Assembly (NCBI RefSeq): GCF_000012825.1
Contig: NC_009614.1
Span: 1 to 64,000, forward strand
Direction of reading: 5' to 3'
From: Phocaeicola vulgatus ATCC 8482
GTDB lineage: Bacteria; Bacteroidota; Bacteroidia; Bacteroidales; Bacteroidaceae
Length of the DNA: 64,000 nt
Part shown: piece by piece, positions 9,842-18,081 of the stretch
Layout: each line of letters opens with the position of its first letter
Position numbering within the stretch: position 1 is the stretch's first letter
The notes under the pieces: model-generated
The model's input: the letters and a program-made list of their open reading frames with translations, nothing else
Told to the model about the DNA's origin: nothing
The model's database searches: none
Program-made: the position numbers and the translations under genes

Positions 9842-10867
9842 TTAAAAAAGTTTCAACTGGGAAAAATGTTTTTTGCCCAACAAATAATATTTCATAACAA
9901 TGCTAAAATGAGTCCGTTCCGGAATTATCTCATCTGTAGACTTCATCATATTTTCTATACGAGAAGCGGCAAAAGAATATCTTATATCCTCAAATTCTCT
10001 CCGCGCCTGCATTACAGCACGCGCATTCGCTCTATCCTTTTTCAGATAAAAAACAAGGGCAGCCACTCTATCCAGTATACCACGTATAAAAAGTACATGT
10101 TCCAATTCCTTATCCGGCAAATTCTTATAAAGCATCAACAGATTATTTCTGAAATTCAAAAAAGTCTTTCTCGGATTCTCTTTTTTCAACGTAGCCCCTC
10201 CTACATGATATACCACACTTTGCGGAATACAGACAAGCTTTTTTCCCCTACTGCGCAAACGCCAGCACAGGTCAATTTCTTCCATGTGGGCAAAAAAATG
10301 ACCATCCAAACCTCCAACTTCACGATAATCAGCCAACCGGATAAAAAGAGCAGCTCCTGTAACCCACATCACCTCCGTTATCGTATCATATTGTCCGCAA
10401 TCCTTCTCAACAACATCAAAAATACGTCCTCTGCAAAAAGGATATCCATACCGGTCGATAAATCCCCCCGACGCTCCGGCATATTCAAAATATTCCTTAT
10501 TATGCCAACTTAATAATTTAGGTTGGCAGGCAACTGTTCCGGAATGGGTGTCCATATAATCCAGCAAAGGTTCCAACCAATGCGGAGTAACCTCCACATC
10601 ACTATTCAGTAAAACTACATATTCTGCATCAACTTGCTCCAAAGCCCGGTTATATCCTTCGGCAAAACCATAATTCTGATCCAGCTCAATCAAACGGACT
10701 ACAGGAAATTCAGAACGAAGCATTTCAAGCGACCCATCAGAGGACGCATTATCAGCCACACATATTTCAATCCCCTCTCCTACTGAATTATCCATAACAG
10801 AAGGTATAAACTTACGGAGCATATCCACCCCATTCCAATTCAATATAACAACAGACACCCTTTTCAT
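9842..10867 (-). CDS. Family 2 glycosyltransferase (WbbL/rhamnosyltransferase-like)
   Basis: A 341-residue GT-A type transferase expected to add a sugar from a nucleotide donor to a cell-surface glycan. The N-terminus VSVVILNWNGVDML and the VADNASSDGS segment bind the nucleotide. LLNSDVEV near 86-93 supplies the metal-binding D-x-D-like site. The HMEEIDLCWRLRSRGKK segment near 190 carries the conserved E-D acceptor-side motif of the WbbL group. There is no N-terminal signal, so it is cytoplasmic or membrane-peripheral. It begins 35 bp after mtaB on the same strand and is probably co-transcribed with it. Donor and acceptor cannot be inferred, as no polysaccharide cluster is next to it. Confidence 0.88.
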   Translation of the reverse strand: MKRVSVVILNWNGVDMLRKFIPSVMDNSVGEGIEICVADNASSDGSLEMLRSEFPVVRLIELDQNYGFAEGYNRALEQVDAEYVVLLNSDVEVTPHWLEPLLDYMDTHSGTVACQPKLLSWHNKEYFEYAGASGGFIDRYGYPFCRGRIFDVVEKDCGQYDTITEVMWVTGAALFIRLADYREVGGLDGHFFAHMEEIDLCWRLRSRGKKLVCIPQSVVYHVGGATLKKENPRKTFLNFRNNLLMLYKNLPDKELEHVLFIRGILDRVAALVFYLKKDRANARAVMQARREFEDIRYSFAASRIENMMKSTDEIIPERTHFSIVMKYYLLGKKHFSQLKLF

Positions 10868-10902
10868 TTCTTTTCAGACTAATACCAAATGTATGGAATA
10901 AT

Positions 10903-12219
10903 TCAGACTAAAACACCCTTCAACGCTGTACCCTCTTCATTAAAGCCTCCCATTCTTACACGAATCAACTGATTATCCAATTGATCATCGTGATCCATCT
11001 CCACCCGGATGTAATTATCAGTAAATCCATGCATAGGAGTTCCAGCCTTAGATTTTTCCATTAATACCCAAGCTTCCCTTCCTATATGAGAGGTATAGAA
11101 CGCCTTTGTCTTCGCATCAGATAAAGCCAACAATCTCTGGCTACGGCGATGCTTCTCCTCAGGACTCACCACATACTCTATTTTCAAGGCCTGCGTACCG
11201 GGACGTTCCGAATAACTGAAAACATGTAACTGCGTCACATCAAGCCCTTCAATAAAACGATAAGCATCTTCAAAATATTCCTCTGTTTCACCACGTGTTC
11301 CCACAATTACATCCACGCCAATAAACGCATCCGGCATGATTTCCTTAATTTTGCGTATCTTGGAAGCAAACAATGCAGTATCATATCGACGTCTCATCAA
11401 TTTCAACACATCATCGCTGCCCGACTGCAAAGGAATATGAAAATGCGGCATGAATGCACGTGAACGTGACACATATTCTATTATCTCATCCGTCAGCAAG
11501 TTGGGTTCAATAGACGAGATACGATAACGTTCAATCCCTGCCACCTGATCTAAAGCCTTTACCAGATCAAAGAAACTTTCACCGGTTGTCTTCCCGAAGT
11601 CTCCAATATTCACCCCGGTAATTACAATTTCCTTCCCTCCTTCAGCTGCAGCCTGCCGCGCCTGTTCCACAATCTCTTCAATACGTCCGTTCCGGCTACG
11701 CCCACGAGCAAACGGAATTGTACAATAAGAACAGAAATAATCGCAACCATCCTGCACTTTCAGAAAATAACGAGTGCGGTCACCCCTAGAACACGAAGGT
11801 GAAAAACTACGTATGTCTTTTGCAGCTGTCGTAATTGCCTCACCTTGAGGATGCTTTTCCAAATTTCCGAGATAATTCATCAACTCTCCCTTTTGTTCAG
11901 CTCCTAAAACAACATCCACCCCTTCTATATTAGCCACCTGGTCAGGTTTTAACTGGGCATAACATCCCGTCACTACTACATAGGCACCCGGATGCTGTTT
12001 AACCAAACGATGGATGGCCTGACGGCATTTCTTATCCGCAACCTCGGTTACAGAGCAAGTATTAATAACACAAATATCAGCTTTCTCACCCTTACGTGCT
12101 GTACGTATACCTGCTTCTTTCAGTGTTTTACCGATGGTTGAAGTTTCTGAAAAGTTTAATTTGCAGCCTAATGTATAATAAACAGCCGTTTTATCCTGGA
12201 AAATTGTCGTATCAATCAT
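10903..12219 (-). CDS. mtaB: tRNA (t6A37) C2-methylthiotransferase MtaB
   Basis: Radical SAM methylthiotransferase that converts t6A37 to ms2t6A in ANN-decoding tRNAs, improving decoding accuracy. The 438 residues show the three modules: an N-terminal UPF0004 domain with cluster cysteines Cys19 (TLGCKLN), Cys55 (VINTCS) and Cys86 (VVTGCYAQ); the radical SAM core with Cys159-x3-Cys163-x2-Cys166 (GCDYFCSYC); and a C-terminal TRAM-like domain that holds the tRNA. The YTLGCKLNFSET start and FARGRSRNGR segment point to MtaB rather than MiaB or RimO. A minus-strand -7 element TACCTTTG sits at 12242-12249. It is the first gene of a probable two-gene operon with the glycosyltransferase. Confidence 0.93.
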   Translation of the reverse strand: MIDTTIFQDKTAVYYTLGCKLNFSETSTIGKTLKEAGIRTARKGEKADICVINTCSVTEVADKKCRQAIHRLVKQHPGAYVVVTGCYAQLKPDQVANIEGVDVVLGAEQKGELMNYLGNLEKHPQGEAITTAAKDIRSFSPSCSRGDRTRYFLKVQDGCDYFCSYCTIPFARGRSRNGRIEEIVEQARQAAAEGGKEIVITGVNIGDFGKTTGESFFDLVKALDQVAGIERYRISSIEPNLLTDEIIEYVSRSRAFMPHFHIPLQSGSDDVLKLMRRRYDTALFASKIRKIKEIMPDAFIGVDVIVGTRGETEEYFEDAYRFIEGLDVTQLHVFSYSERPGTQALKIEYVVSPEEKHRRSQRLLALSDAKTKAFYTSHIGREAWVLMEKSKAGTPMHGFTDNYIRVEMDHDDQLDNQLIRVRMGGFNEEGTALKGVLV

Positions 12220-12241
12220 ACCTTTTTATCTAATTAGCGAG

Positions 12242-12249
12242 CAAAGGTA
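12242..12249 (-). promoter_or_regulatory. Sigma-ABfr -7 element for mtaB
   Basis: The minus strand reads TACCTTTG 22 bp upstream of the mtaB start. It lies back to back with the plus-strand promoter of the acyl-CoA ligase gene. Confidence 0.5.
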
Positions 12250-12270
12250 CATATTATTCTGCTTAAATTC

Positions 12271-12301
12271 TTTAGAATACCAATAATTATGCTTATTTTT
12301 G
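12271..12301 (+). promoter_or_regulatory. Promoter of the acyl-CoA ligase gene
   Basis: TTTA at 12271-12274 and TATTTTTG at 12294-12301 are 19 bp apart. The -7 element overlaps the first in-frame ATG at 12289, which argues for the ATG at 12325 as the real start. Confidence 0.55.
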
Positions 12302-12324
12302 CACATTACATCAAAAATTGTGCA

Positions 12325-13998
12325 ATGATAAAAGAAAACTTTATCAAGCTATATGAGAATAGCTTCAAAGAAAACTGGGATCTTCCCTGTTACACAGATT
12401 ATGGTGAAGATACCACGTTTACATACGGACAAGTAGCGGAAGAAATAGCTAAGATACACTTGTTATTCCAATATTGCAGCCTGCGCCGTGGTGATAAAAT
12501 ATCTATTATAGGTAAGAATACTTCCCGTTGGTGTATCGCTTATTTGGCAACTGTTACATACGGAGCTATTGTAGTTCCTATTCTACAAGACTTCAAGCCG
12601 AATGATGTCCATCATATTGTAAATCATTCCGAATCCACATTCCTGTTTACCAGCGATAATATTTGGGAAAATTTGGAAGAAGAAGCATTAAGTGGATTAC
12701 GCGCTGTATTTTCTCTAACAGATTTCAGATGCCTGCATCAACGTGACGGTGAAACTGTCCAAAAATTCATGAAAAATATGGATGCAGCAATGAAAAAGAA
12801 TTTCCCCAAAGGCTTCTATAAGGAAAATATCAATTATACAGAACTCTCCAATGAGAAGGTCATGTTACTGAATTATACCTCAGGAACTACTGGATTCAGT
12901 AAGGGAGTAATGATTACGGGCAATAATCTGGCAGGAAACGTTACCTTCGGTATCCGTACAGAACTTTTAAAGAAAGGAGAAAAGGTACTTTCCTTCCTTC
13001 CCTTGGCCCATGCATACGGATGTGCTTTTGATTTTCTAACCGCTACGGCTGTCGGCACACATGTCACCTTATTAGGCAAGACACCTTCTCCCAAAATATT
13101 GATGAAAGCTTTTGAGGAAGTAAAACCCAACCTTATTATTACAGTACCATTAGTTATAGAAAAAATTTATAAGAATGTAATTCAGCCGCTCATCAACAAA
13201 CGCAGCATGAAATGGGCGCTTAACATACCTTTACTAGACAACCAGATTTATGCACAGATTCGCAAAAAACTGATTGACGCATTAGGCGGACGTTTTAAAG
13301 AAGTCATTATCGGTGGAGCTGCCATGAATCCGGAAGTCACCGATTTTTTCCACAAAATAAAATTTCCGTTCACCATCGGTTACGGCATGACCGAATGCGC
13401 CCCACTGATCAGTTATGCTCCATGGAATGAATTTATACCTGGTTCTGCCGGAAAGATACTGGATATCATGAAAGTCCGTATCGACTCGGATGATCCTTAT
13501 AACATAACCGGAGAAATACAGGTATGTGGTGAAAACGTAATGAAAGGTTATTATAAGAATGAAGAAGCTACCCGTGAGGTATTTACTGAAGATGGTTGGT
13601 TGAAAACAGGCGATTTAGGTACAATAGATGCTAACGGATTCATTTATATAAGAGGCCGTAGTAAAACCATGATCTTGAGTTCTAATGGACAGAATATTTT
13701 TCCTGAAGAGATAGAATCCAAGCTAAATAATATGCCATTCGTTCTAGAAAGTTTAATCATAGAGCGCAACAAGAAACTGGTAGCTTTAGTATATCCTGAT
13801 TATGAAAGTCTGGACAGTCTGGGACTCAATACCCCCGAAAACCTAAAAACAGTAATGGATGAAAACTTGAAGAATCTGAATAAACTGGTAGGAAACTATG
13901 AACAAGTGAGTAAAATACAACTTTATCCCACAGAGTTCGAAAAAACTCCCAAAAAAAGCATCAAGCGATTCTTATATAACAGTATTACCGAAGAATAA
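12325..13998 (+). CDS. Long-chain fatty acid--CoA ligase (AMP-binding)
   Basis: A member of the ANL superfamily that activates a fatty acid with ATP to an acyl-adenylate and then to acyl-CoA. The 557 residues hold the P-loop motif YTSGTTGFSKGV near 187-198, the GYGMTECAP motif near 352-360, the hinge TGDLGTIDANGFIYIRGR, and the C-terminal KTPKKSIKRFL with the catalytic Lys. It resembles bacterial FadD15-type or long-chain acyl-CoA synthetases and has no signal peptide. The start is set at 12325 (MIKENFIKLYENSF) because the promoter -7 element overlaps the earlier ATG. It is a single gene and is probably used to scavenge exogenous fatty acids for phospholipid synthesis (inference). Confidence 0.88.
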   Translation: MIKENFIKLYENSFKENWDLPCYTDYGEDTTFTYGQVAEEIAKIHLLFQYCSLRRGDKISIIGKNTSRWCIAYLATVTYGAIVVPILQDFKPNDVHHIVNHSESTFLFTSDNIWENLEEEALSGLRAVFSLTDFRCLHQRDGETVQKFMKNMDAAMKKNFPKGFYKENINYTELSNEKVMLLNYTSGTTGFSKGVMITGNNLAGNVTFGIRTELLKKGEKVLSFLPLAHAYGCAFDFLTATAVGTHVTLLGKTPSPKILMKAFEEVKPNLIITVPLVIEKIYKNVIQPLINKRSMKWALNIPLLDNQIYAQIRKKLIDALGGRFKEVIIGGAAMNPEVTDFFHKIKFPFTIGYGMTECAPLISYAPWNEFIPGSAGKILDIMKVRIDSDDPYNITGEIQVCGENVMKGYYKNEEATREVFTEDGWLKTGDLGTIDANGFIYIRGRSKTMILSSNGQNIFPEEIESKLNNMPFVLESLIIERNKKLVALVYPDYESLDSLGLNTPENLKTVMDENLKNLNKLVGNYEQVSKIQLYPTEFEKTPKKSIKRFLYNSITEE

Positions 13999-14072
13999 AT
14001 ATGTTGTAAAACATGCTACTAATCAGCAAAATAGGTTGTATAACATAAAAAATTAGAAAAAAAGTTGTTCTT

Positions 14073-14107
14073 TTTGGTACAACGTATTAAAAAAGTGTAT
14101 ACCTTTG
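14073..14107 (+). promoter_or_regulatory. Promoter of the small lipoprotein gene
   Basis: TTTG at 14073-14076 and a TATACCTTTG block at 14098-14107. The spacing is 21-23 bp depending on register, a little long. A leader of about 45 nt follows. Confidence 0.5.
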
Positions 14108-14158
14108 CATCGTTTTAAGAAAGCAACATTAGTATTACAGATTTAAAAAGCAAAGAAA

Positions 14159-14359
14159 ATGAAAAAATTAGTATTTTTGTTCGTAGCCTTCGCAGCTGTT
14201 TCTTTCGCATCTTGCGGAAACAAAGCTGCTAACAACAACGCAGAAGCAACTGATTCAGTTGCAGTAGTAGAAGAAGCTGCTGTTGTAGAAGAAGTTGTAG
14301 CAGATTCAGCTGCTTGTGACTCTACAGCTGCTTGCTGTGACTCTACTAAGGCTGAATAA
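14159..14359 (+). CDS. Small acidic alanine/valine-rich lipoprotein
   Basis: A 66-residue precursor with a lipoprotein signal peptide (MKKLVFLFVAFAAVSFASC) and lipobox Cys19. The mature part of under 50 residues is low in complexity: rich in Ala, Val and Glu, with imperfect repeats of AVVEE and ADSAACDST and three further cysteines at the end. No known domain is seen. Short acidic lipoproteins of this type are common in Bacteroides and are usually highly expressed envelope proteins of unknown function. It has its own promoter and a strong terminator, so it is a one-gene transcript. Confidence 0.75.
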   Translation: MKKLVFLFVAFAAVSFASCGNKAANNNAEATDSVAVVEEAAVVEEVVADSAACDSTAACCDSTKAE

Positions 14360-14385
14360 TTCAGTACGAACTCTAGAGAGAATTG

Positions 14386-14420
14386 AAAGTCTGCCGTGCG
14401 AAAGCACAACAGACTTTTTT
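14386..14420 (+). terminator. Terminator of the small lipoprotein gene
   Basis: Stem 14386-14393 with 14410-14417, containing an inner GTGC-GAAA-GCAC hairpin, then a T run. Confidence 0.8.
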
Positions 14421-14454
14421 TATGTTTTTACCTCTCCCTTTCTGCCAGCATTCC

Positions 14455-14485
14455 ATTGCTTTACAATACAAATTATCTACTTTTG
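14455..14485 (+). promoter_or_regulatory. Promoter of the orphan membrane-anchored protein
   Basis: ATTG at 14455-14458 and TACTTTTG at 14478-14485 are 19 bp apart, with the ATG 28 bp downstream. Confidence 0.6.
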
Positions 14486-14513
14486 TTTCTCGAACCACAA
14501 ACAAAAGCAGGAT

Positions 14514-15206
14514 ATGAAAAAGACAAATCTAAAAGAGAAACTTCAAAACTGGAAGTTGGGAAATTATTTCCGCGAATTATCAATTGTCACTGCCGGAGTA
14601 TTTATCACTCTTGCCGGAACTGATTTTATAAACAGTGCCTCACAAGAGAAGCAGATAAATAAAAGTATGCAAATGATAAAAATGGAATTAGAAGAGAATT
14701 TAAAAAGTATCAATCAGGCCGAAGCCGCATATTTAAATGAAATTAATTTCTTCCGATTGTTAATACAAAAACAGGATTCACTTCAAACCATTAAAGCTTC
14801 TATTTTAGAAAACAATGCCAATGCTCCTTTTGCGTATGAAAATTGTGAGTATTCGGAAGATGCGCTAGAAGTACTGAAAAGCTCAGCGCTGATGCAGCAG
14901 ATACCTGACAAAGAGTTCATTTTAAAACTTTTACAAGCCTATAAAGGATGCAGAAAAATAAATGAAGACAACAAAGACTATTATAAATACAAACAGGACC
15001 ATATAACTCGCTATTTATCTCACCAAACCAGCAATAATATTCATAAAAATTATAACAGTATTTATGAAGTATGGGCAGCCAGACTACAAGAATATGATAT
15101 CAAACAACTGATCCTCACTATGCCAAATACTTTTAATGAAAATCCTTTTACCACTCCTCAAAAAGTTATAAAAGAAACGATTGAATTAATAAATCAAACA
15201 TATTAA
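14514..15206 (+). CDS. Hypothetical membrane-anchored protein
   Basis: A 230-residue protein that I do not recognise with certainty. A short basic N-terminus (MKKTNLKEKLQNWKLGNYFRE) precedes one hydrophobic helix (about 22-40, LSIVTAGVFITLAGTDFI). The remaining 190 residues are mostly helical and charged, with likely coiled-coil character (QEKQINKSMQMIKMELEENLKSINQ). The topology resembles the small Bacteroidetes family annotated DUF6090, which has a membrane anchor followed by a helical domain, but this is a resemblance only. The frame is open upstream to 14316, but the ATG at 14514 directly follows a good promoter and gives the membrane anchor. It is a single gene between two terminators. 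Confidence 0.65.
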   Translation: MKKTNLKEKLQNWKLGNYFRELSIVTAGVFITLAGTDFINSASQEKQINKSMQMIKMELEENLKSINQAEAAYLNEINFFRLLIQKQDSLQTIKASILENNANAPFAYENCEYSEDALEVLKSSALMQQIPDKEFILKLLQAYKGCRKINEDNKDYYKYKQDHITRYLSHQTSNNIHKNYNSIYEVWAARLQEYDIKQLILTMPNTFNENPFTTPQKVIKETIELINQTY

Positions 15207-15209
15207 AAA

Positions 15210-15243
15210 GAAAAAGCCCGGCTCTCACGAACCGGGCTTTTTC
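15210..15243. terminator. Bidirectional terminator between the orphan gene and rplI
   Basis: Perfect 12-bp stem, 15210-15221 with 15232-15243, with A and T runs on the two sides. It serves the convergent rpsF-rpsR-rplI operon as well as the plus-strand gene. Confidence 0.85.
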
Positions 15244-15275
15244 AGCATCATTATACTTTAAAGTATTTACAGATT

Positions 15276-15719
15276 TTATTCAGCAACTACTTCGAACGGG
15301 ATCTCTACAGAAACTTCCTTGTGAAGTTTAACGATAGCTTTGTAAGAACCAACTTCTTTCACTGCATCTTTCACAACGATAATCTTTCTGTCAACCTTGT
15401 GACCCAATTTTTCCAATTCCTCAGCAATTTGAATGTTGCTAACAGAACCGAAAATAGTACCTGTGGCACTCACTTTAGTAGCAATAGTCAAGGTTACATC
15501 CTTCAACTGTTCTGCCATAGCTTCAGCATCTTTCTTAATCTTTTCCAATTTGTGAGCGCGTTGTTTCAGCTCTTCTGCCAACATTTTCTTAGCTGAAGGT
15601 GAAGCAATCACTGCCTTACCAGTCGGAATAAGATAGTTACGACCGTAACCAGACTTCACAGTTACAATATCATTTTTGTAGCCTAAGTTCACTACGTCTT
15701 CTTTCAAAATTATTTCCAT
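15276..15719 (-). CDS. rplI: 50S ribosomal protein L9
   Basis: L9 binds 23S rRNA near the L1 stalk and helps keep the reading frame. The 147 residues show the N-terminal RNA-binding domain (MEIILKEDVVNLGYKNDIVTVKSGYGRNYLIPTGKA, split here only by function), the long connecting helix (about 45-75, rich in Lys and Glu) and the C-terminal domain. It is the last gene of the rpsF-rpsR-rplI operon, 15 bp after rpsR. A strong Shine-Dalgarno AAGGAGGA lies at 15726-15733, six bases from the start codon, which is unusual for Bacteroidetes, where such sites are rare. Confidence 0.97.
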   Translation of the reverse strand: MEIILKEDVVNLGYKNDIVTVKSGYGRNYLIPTGKAVIASPSAKKMLAEELKQRAHKLEKIKKDAEAMAEQLKDVTLTIATKVSATGTIFGSVSNIQIAEELEKLGHKVDRKIIVVKDAVKEVGSYKAIVKLHKEVSVEIPFEVVAE

Positions 15720-15734
15720 ACTTATTCCTCCTTA

Positions 15735-16004
15735 TTATTTCATCATGTCAGTTACAAATGGAAGTAACGCCAAGTGACGTGCTCTTTTAACAGCCTGCGC
15801 AATACGACGTTGGAACTTCAGAGAAGTACCTGTAATACGGCGAGGAAGGATTTTACCCTGTTCGTTCAAGAATTTCTTCAAGAATTCAGGATCTTTGTAA
15901 TCAATGTACTTAATACCACTTTTTTTGAAACGGCAGTATTTTTTCTTCTTTACGTCTACTGAGGGCGGAGTTAAATATCTGATTTCTGATTGTTGCTGTG
16001 CCAT
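15735..16004 (-). CDS. rpsR: 30S ribosomal protein S18
   Basis: S18 binds the central domain of 16S rRNA together with S6. The 89 residues include the family core ([23 protein letters not shown] and [20 protein letters not shown]). It is the middle gene of the operon, 2 bp after rpsF. Its Shine-Dalgarno AAGGAGGA at 16011-16018 is embedded in the last codons of rpsF, which couples their translation. Confidence 0.97.
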   Translation of the reverse strand: MAQQQSEIRYLTPPSVDVKKKKYCRFKKSGIKYIDYKDPEFLKKFLNEQGKILPRRITGTSLKFQRRIAQAVKRARHLALLPFVTDMMK

Positions 16005-16006
16005 GA

Positions 16007-16351
16007 TTAATCCTCCTTTTTAGTTGATTTAACATTTCTTCTCTTAGCAGCATATTCAGCAGCGTATTTATCCATTTTAAAAGTCAAGAAACGGATAACA
16101 CGTTCGTCACGACGGAAGTTAATTTCCAACTTTTCAATAACCTGCGGTTCTGCTTTGAACTCTATCAACTGATAGAAACCAGTTGATTTCTTTTGGATGG
16201 GGTAAGCCAGCTTTTTCAAGCCCCAGTTTTCCTCATTGATAATCTCTGCACCTTCTGCAGTCAGAATACCTTTGAATTTCTCTACCGCTTCCTTCATCTG
16301 AACATCAGATAAAACGGGAGTTAAAATGAAAACGGTTTCGTATTGATTCAT
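16007..16351 (-). CDS. rpsF: 30S ribosomal protein S6
   Basis: S6 forms a heterodimer with S18 in the small subunit platform. The 114 residues begin [16 protein letters not shown] and contain the [21 protein letters not shown] segment typical of S6. It is the first gene of the operon, driven by a perfect sigma-ABfr promoter at 16395-16425. No ssb or priB gene lies between rpsF and rpsR, the usual Bacteroidetes order. Confidence 0.97.
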   Translation of the reverse strand: MNQYETVFILTPVLSDVQMKEAVEKFKGILTAEGAEIINEENWGLKKLAYPIQKKSTGFYQLIEFKAEPQVIEKLEINFRRDERVIRFLTFKMDKYAAEYAAKRRNVKSTKKED

Positions 16352-16394
16352 ACTACGTTTATTAAATTATTAAATTAAATTTCAAATGCGAGTG

Positions 16395-16425
16395 CAAAAG
16401 TAGATATTTTATCTTAATCTACAAA
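16395..16425 (-). promoter_or_regulatory. Sigma-ABfr promoter of rpsF-rpsR-rplI
   Basis: The minus strand reads TTTG (16425-16422), 19 bp, TACTTTTG (16402-16395). This is a full consensus match; the rpsF start lies 43 bp downstream. Confidence 0.8.
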
Positions 16426-16560
16426 GAGTTATCGCAATTTTCTTCAAAAAATATAGTTTCATTTTACAATTAATCTTCCTTTTCATATTTTTTATCTGTG
16501 AAAAACAAGTTATATCCGCCAAGAATTGTATATTTGCAAAGTTGTTTAAACAATAATTCC

Positions 16561-17007
16561 ATGATAGAACAATTTAGTTTTGATATCCAATTAATATTTG
16601 CCATATTAAATGGCAAAGTATCTGCCGCCATCAACCGGAAACTAAGCCGGAATTTTCGCCAGAATGGTGTAGAAATTACCCCCGAACAGTGGACAGTCCT
16701 TCTTTTTCTATGGGAAAAAGATGGTGTCACACAGCAAGAACTATGTAATGCCACTTTTAAAGACAAACCCAGCATGACCCGCTTGATAGACAATATGGAA
16801 CGCCAGCATTTGGTGGTACGCATCGCCGACAAAAGAGATCGACGCACCAATTTAATTCATTTGACCAAAACCGGCAGAGAATTGGAAGGCAAAGCACGTT
16901 TCATCGCAAACAAGACATTGAAAGAAGCACTGCAAGGATTAACATTGGAAGAACTGAAAGTCAGCCAAGATGTATTAAGAAAGGTATTCACCAACATCAA
17001 AGACTAA
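16561..17007 (+). CDS. MarR-family transcriptional regulator
   Basis: A 148-residue winged-helix regulator. The core runs from ITPEQWTVLLFLWEKDGVTQQELCNAT (helix-turn-helix entry) through KPSMTRLIDNMERQHLVVRIADKRDRRTNLIHLT (recognition helix and wing with the conserved D-x-R-D-R-R) to long C-terminal dimerisation helices. The frame is open from 16498, but the ATG at 16561 (MIEQFSFDIQL) is preferred because a -7 element TATATTTG lies at 16529-16536. No adjacent efflux or redox gene on the same strand reveals its target; the following small membrane protein may be part of the same unit or separately expressed. Confidence 0.88.
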   Translation: MIEQFSFDIQLIFAILNGKVSAAINRKLSRNFRQNGVEITPEQWTVLLFLWEKDGVTQQELCNATFKDKPSMTRLIDNMERQHLVVRIADKRDRRTNLIHLTKTGRELEGKARFIANKTLKEALQGLTLEELKVSQDVLRKVFTNIKD

Positions 17008-17115
17008 AGTTTTTCAAGGTTTTCATCTTTTTTTCCTAAAATAATTTCCATGATAAGAGAATTATGCTTTAATTTGTACACAAGAATAAATATAATCTAT
17101 TAATAAAATACACAC

Positions 17116-17298
17116 ATGAAAAGCTTACTTAAGAATTTAGGTCTGATACTGATGATCATCGGCGCCGCTATTTTAGTCGGTGTTTTCTTCACCGGAAGTG
17201 CAGCAATTAACGACAACGGTGTTTTAGGTGGAAGTGCCGCCCTTATCGTTATAGGTTTAATCGTTTATATTGTATTAAACAAACGCATTGTTGATTAA
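17116..17298 (+). CDS. Small two-helix membrane protein
   Basis: A 60-residue protein with two hydrophobic segments (about 8-25, LGLILMIIGAAILVGVFF, and 38-54, GGSAALIVIGLIVYIVL) joined by a short polar turn. No family assignment can be made from the sequence beyond a small inner-membrane protein. It ends in a basic tail (NKRIVD) and is followed by a terminator. Confidence 0.7.
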   Translation: MKSLLKNLGLILMIIGAAILVGVFFTGSAAINDNGVLGGSAALIVIGLIVYIVLNKRIVD

Positions 17299-17317
17299 AG
17301 TATAAGAGAACAAAAAT

Positions 17318-17351
17318 AAAAAAGTCCGAAACAAATGTTCCGGACTTTTTT
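17318..17351. terminator. Bidirectional terminator before rprY
   Basis: An 11-bp perfect stem (17318-17328 with 17341-17351) flanked by A and T runs. It lies between the plus-strand small membrane protein gene and the minus-strand rprXY operon. Confidence 0.8.
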
Positions 17352-17373
17352 ATTTCATCTATTTCACTCAGCC

Positions 17374-18081
17374 TTATTCTACTTCAGGAGTAATCAGTTT
17401 ATACCCCTTCCCGTGAATGTTGATAATCTCGATAGAATCATCTTCTTTCAAATGTTTACGCAACTTAGTGATATACACGTCCATGCTTCGTGCATTGAAA
17501 TAATTATCATCAATCCAAATGGTTTTCAATGCGAAATCACGCTGCAGAATCTCATTAGCATGAGCACAAAGCAAGCCCAATAATTCGGATTCTTTCGTAG
17601 TCAGTTTAGTCTGTTTTCCATCGATAGCCAAAATTTGTTTCTGAGTATCGAAAGTAAAACGACCAATCTTGTAGATATTGCTTTCCTTGTTTCTCTTACC
17701 ACGTACACGACGCAAAATAGCCTCGATACGGAAAGTCAACTCTTCCATACTGAACGGTTTAGTGATATAGTCATCCGCACCAATCTTGAAGCCTTCCAAT
17801 ATATCCTCTTTCAAAGTTTTAGCAGTCAGGAAGATAATAGGAATTTCAGCATTAGCCTGACGGATTTCCTGTGCTAAAGTAAAACCGTCTTTCTTCGGCA
17901 TCATCACATCCAATACACATAAGTCGTATTTGTTCTTAAGGAAAGCCTTGTAGCCAGCCTCACCATCCGGGCAAAGTTCGGCCGAGTAGCCTTTTGCCTG
18001 CAAATATTCTCTCAATAGCATGCCAAGATTCTCATCATCTTCGCATAACAAGATACGCAATTTCTCGTCCATATTATTCAT
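17374..18081 (-). CDS. rprY: OmpR-family response regulator RprY
   Basis: A 235-residue response regulator with an N-terminal receiver domain (phospho-acceptor Asp58 in VLDVMMP, acidic pair in LCEDDEN, Lys in YITKPF) and a C-terminal OmpR/PhoB winged helix (about 135-232). It overlaps the end of the kinase gene rprX by 8 bp, the usual layout of the Bacteroides rprXY pair, first described in B. fragilis. The first ATG (MNNMDEKL) is at 18081; a second at 18072 (MDEKL) is possible. The regulon is not inferable here; published work links RprY to metabolic and ion-transport genes in Bacteroides relatives. Confidence 0.9.
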   Translation of the reverse strand: MNNMDEKLRILLCEDDENLGMLLREYLQAKGYSAELCPDGEAGYKAFLKNKYDLCVLDVMMPKKDGFTLAQEIRQANAEIPIIFLTAKTLKEDILEGFKIGADDYITKPFSMEELTFRIEAILRRVRGKRNKESNIYKIGRFTFDTQKQILAIDGKQTKLTTKESELLGLLCAHANEILQRDFALKTIWIDDNYFNARSMDVYITKLRKHLKEDDSIEIINIHGKGYKLITPEVE

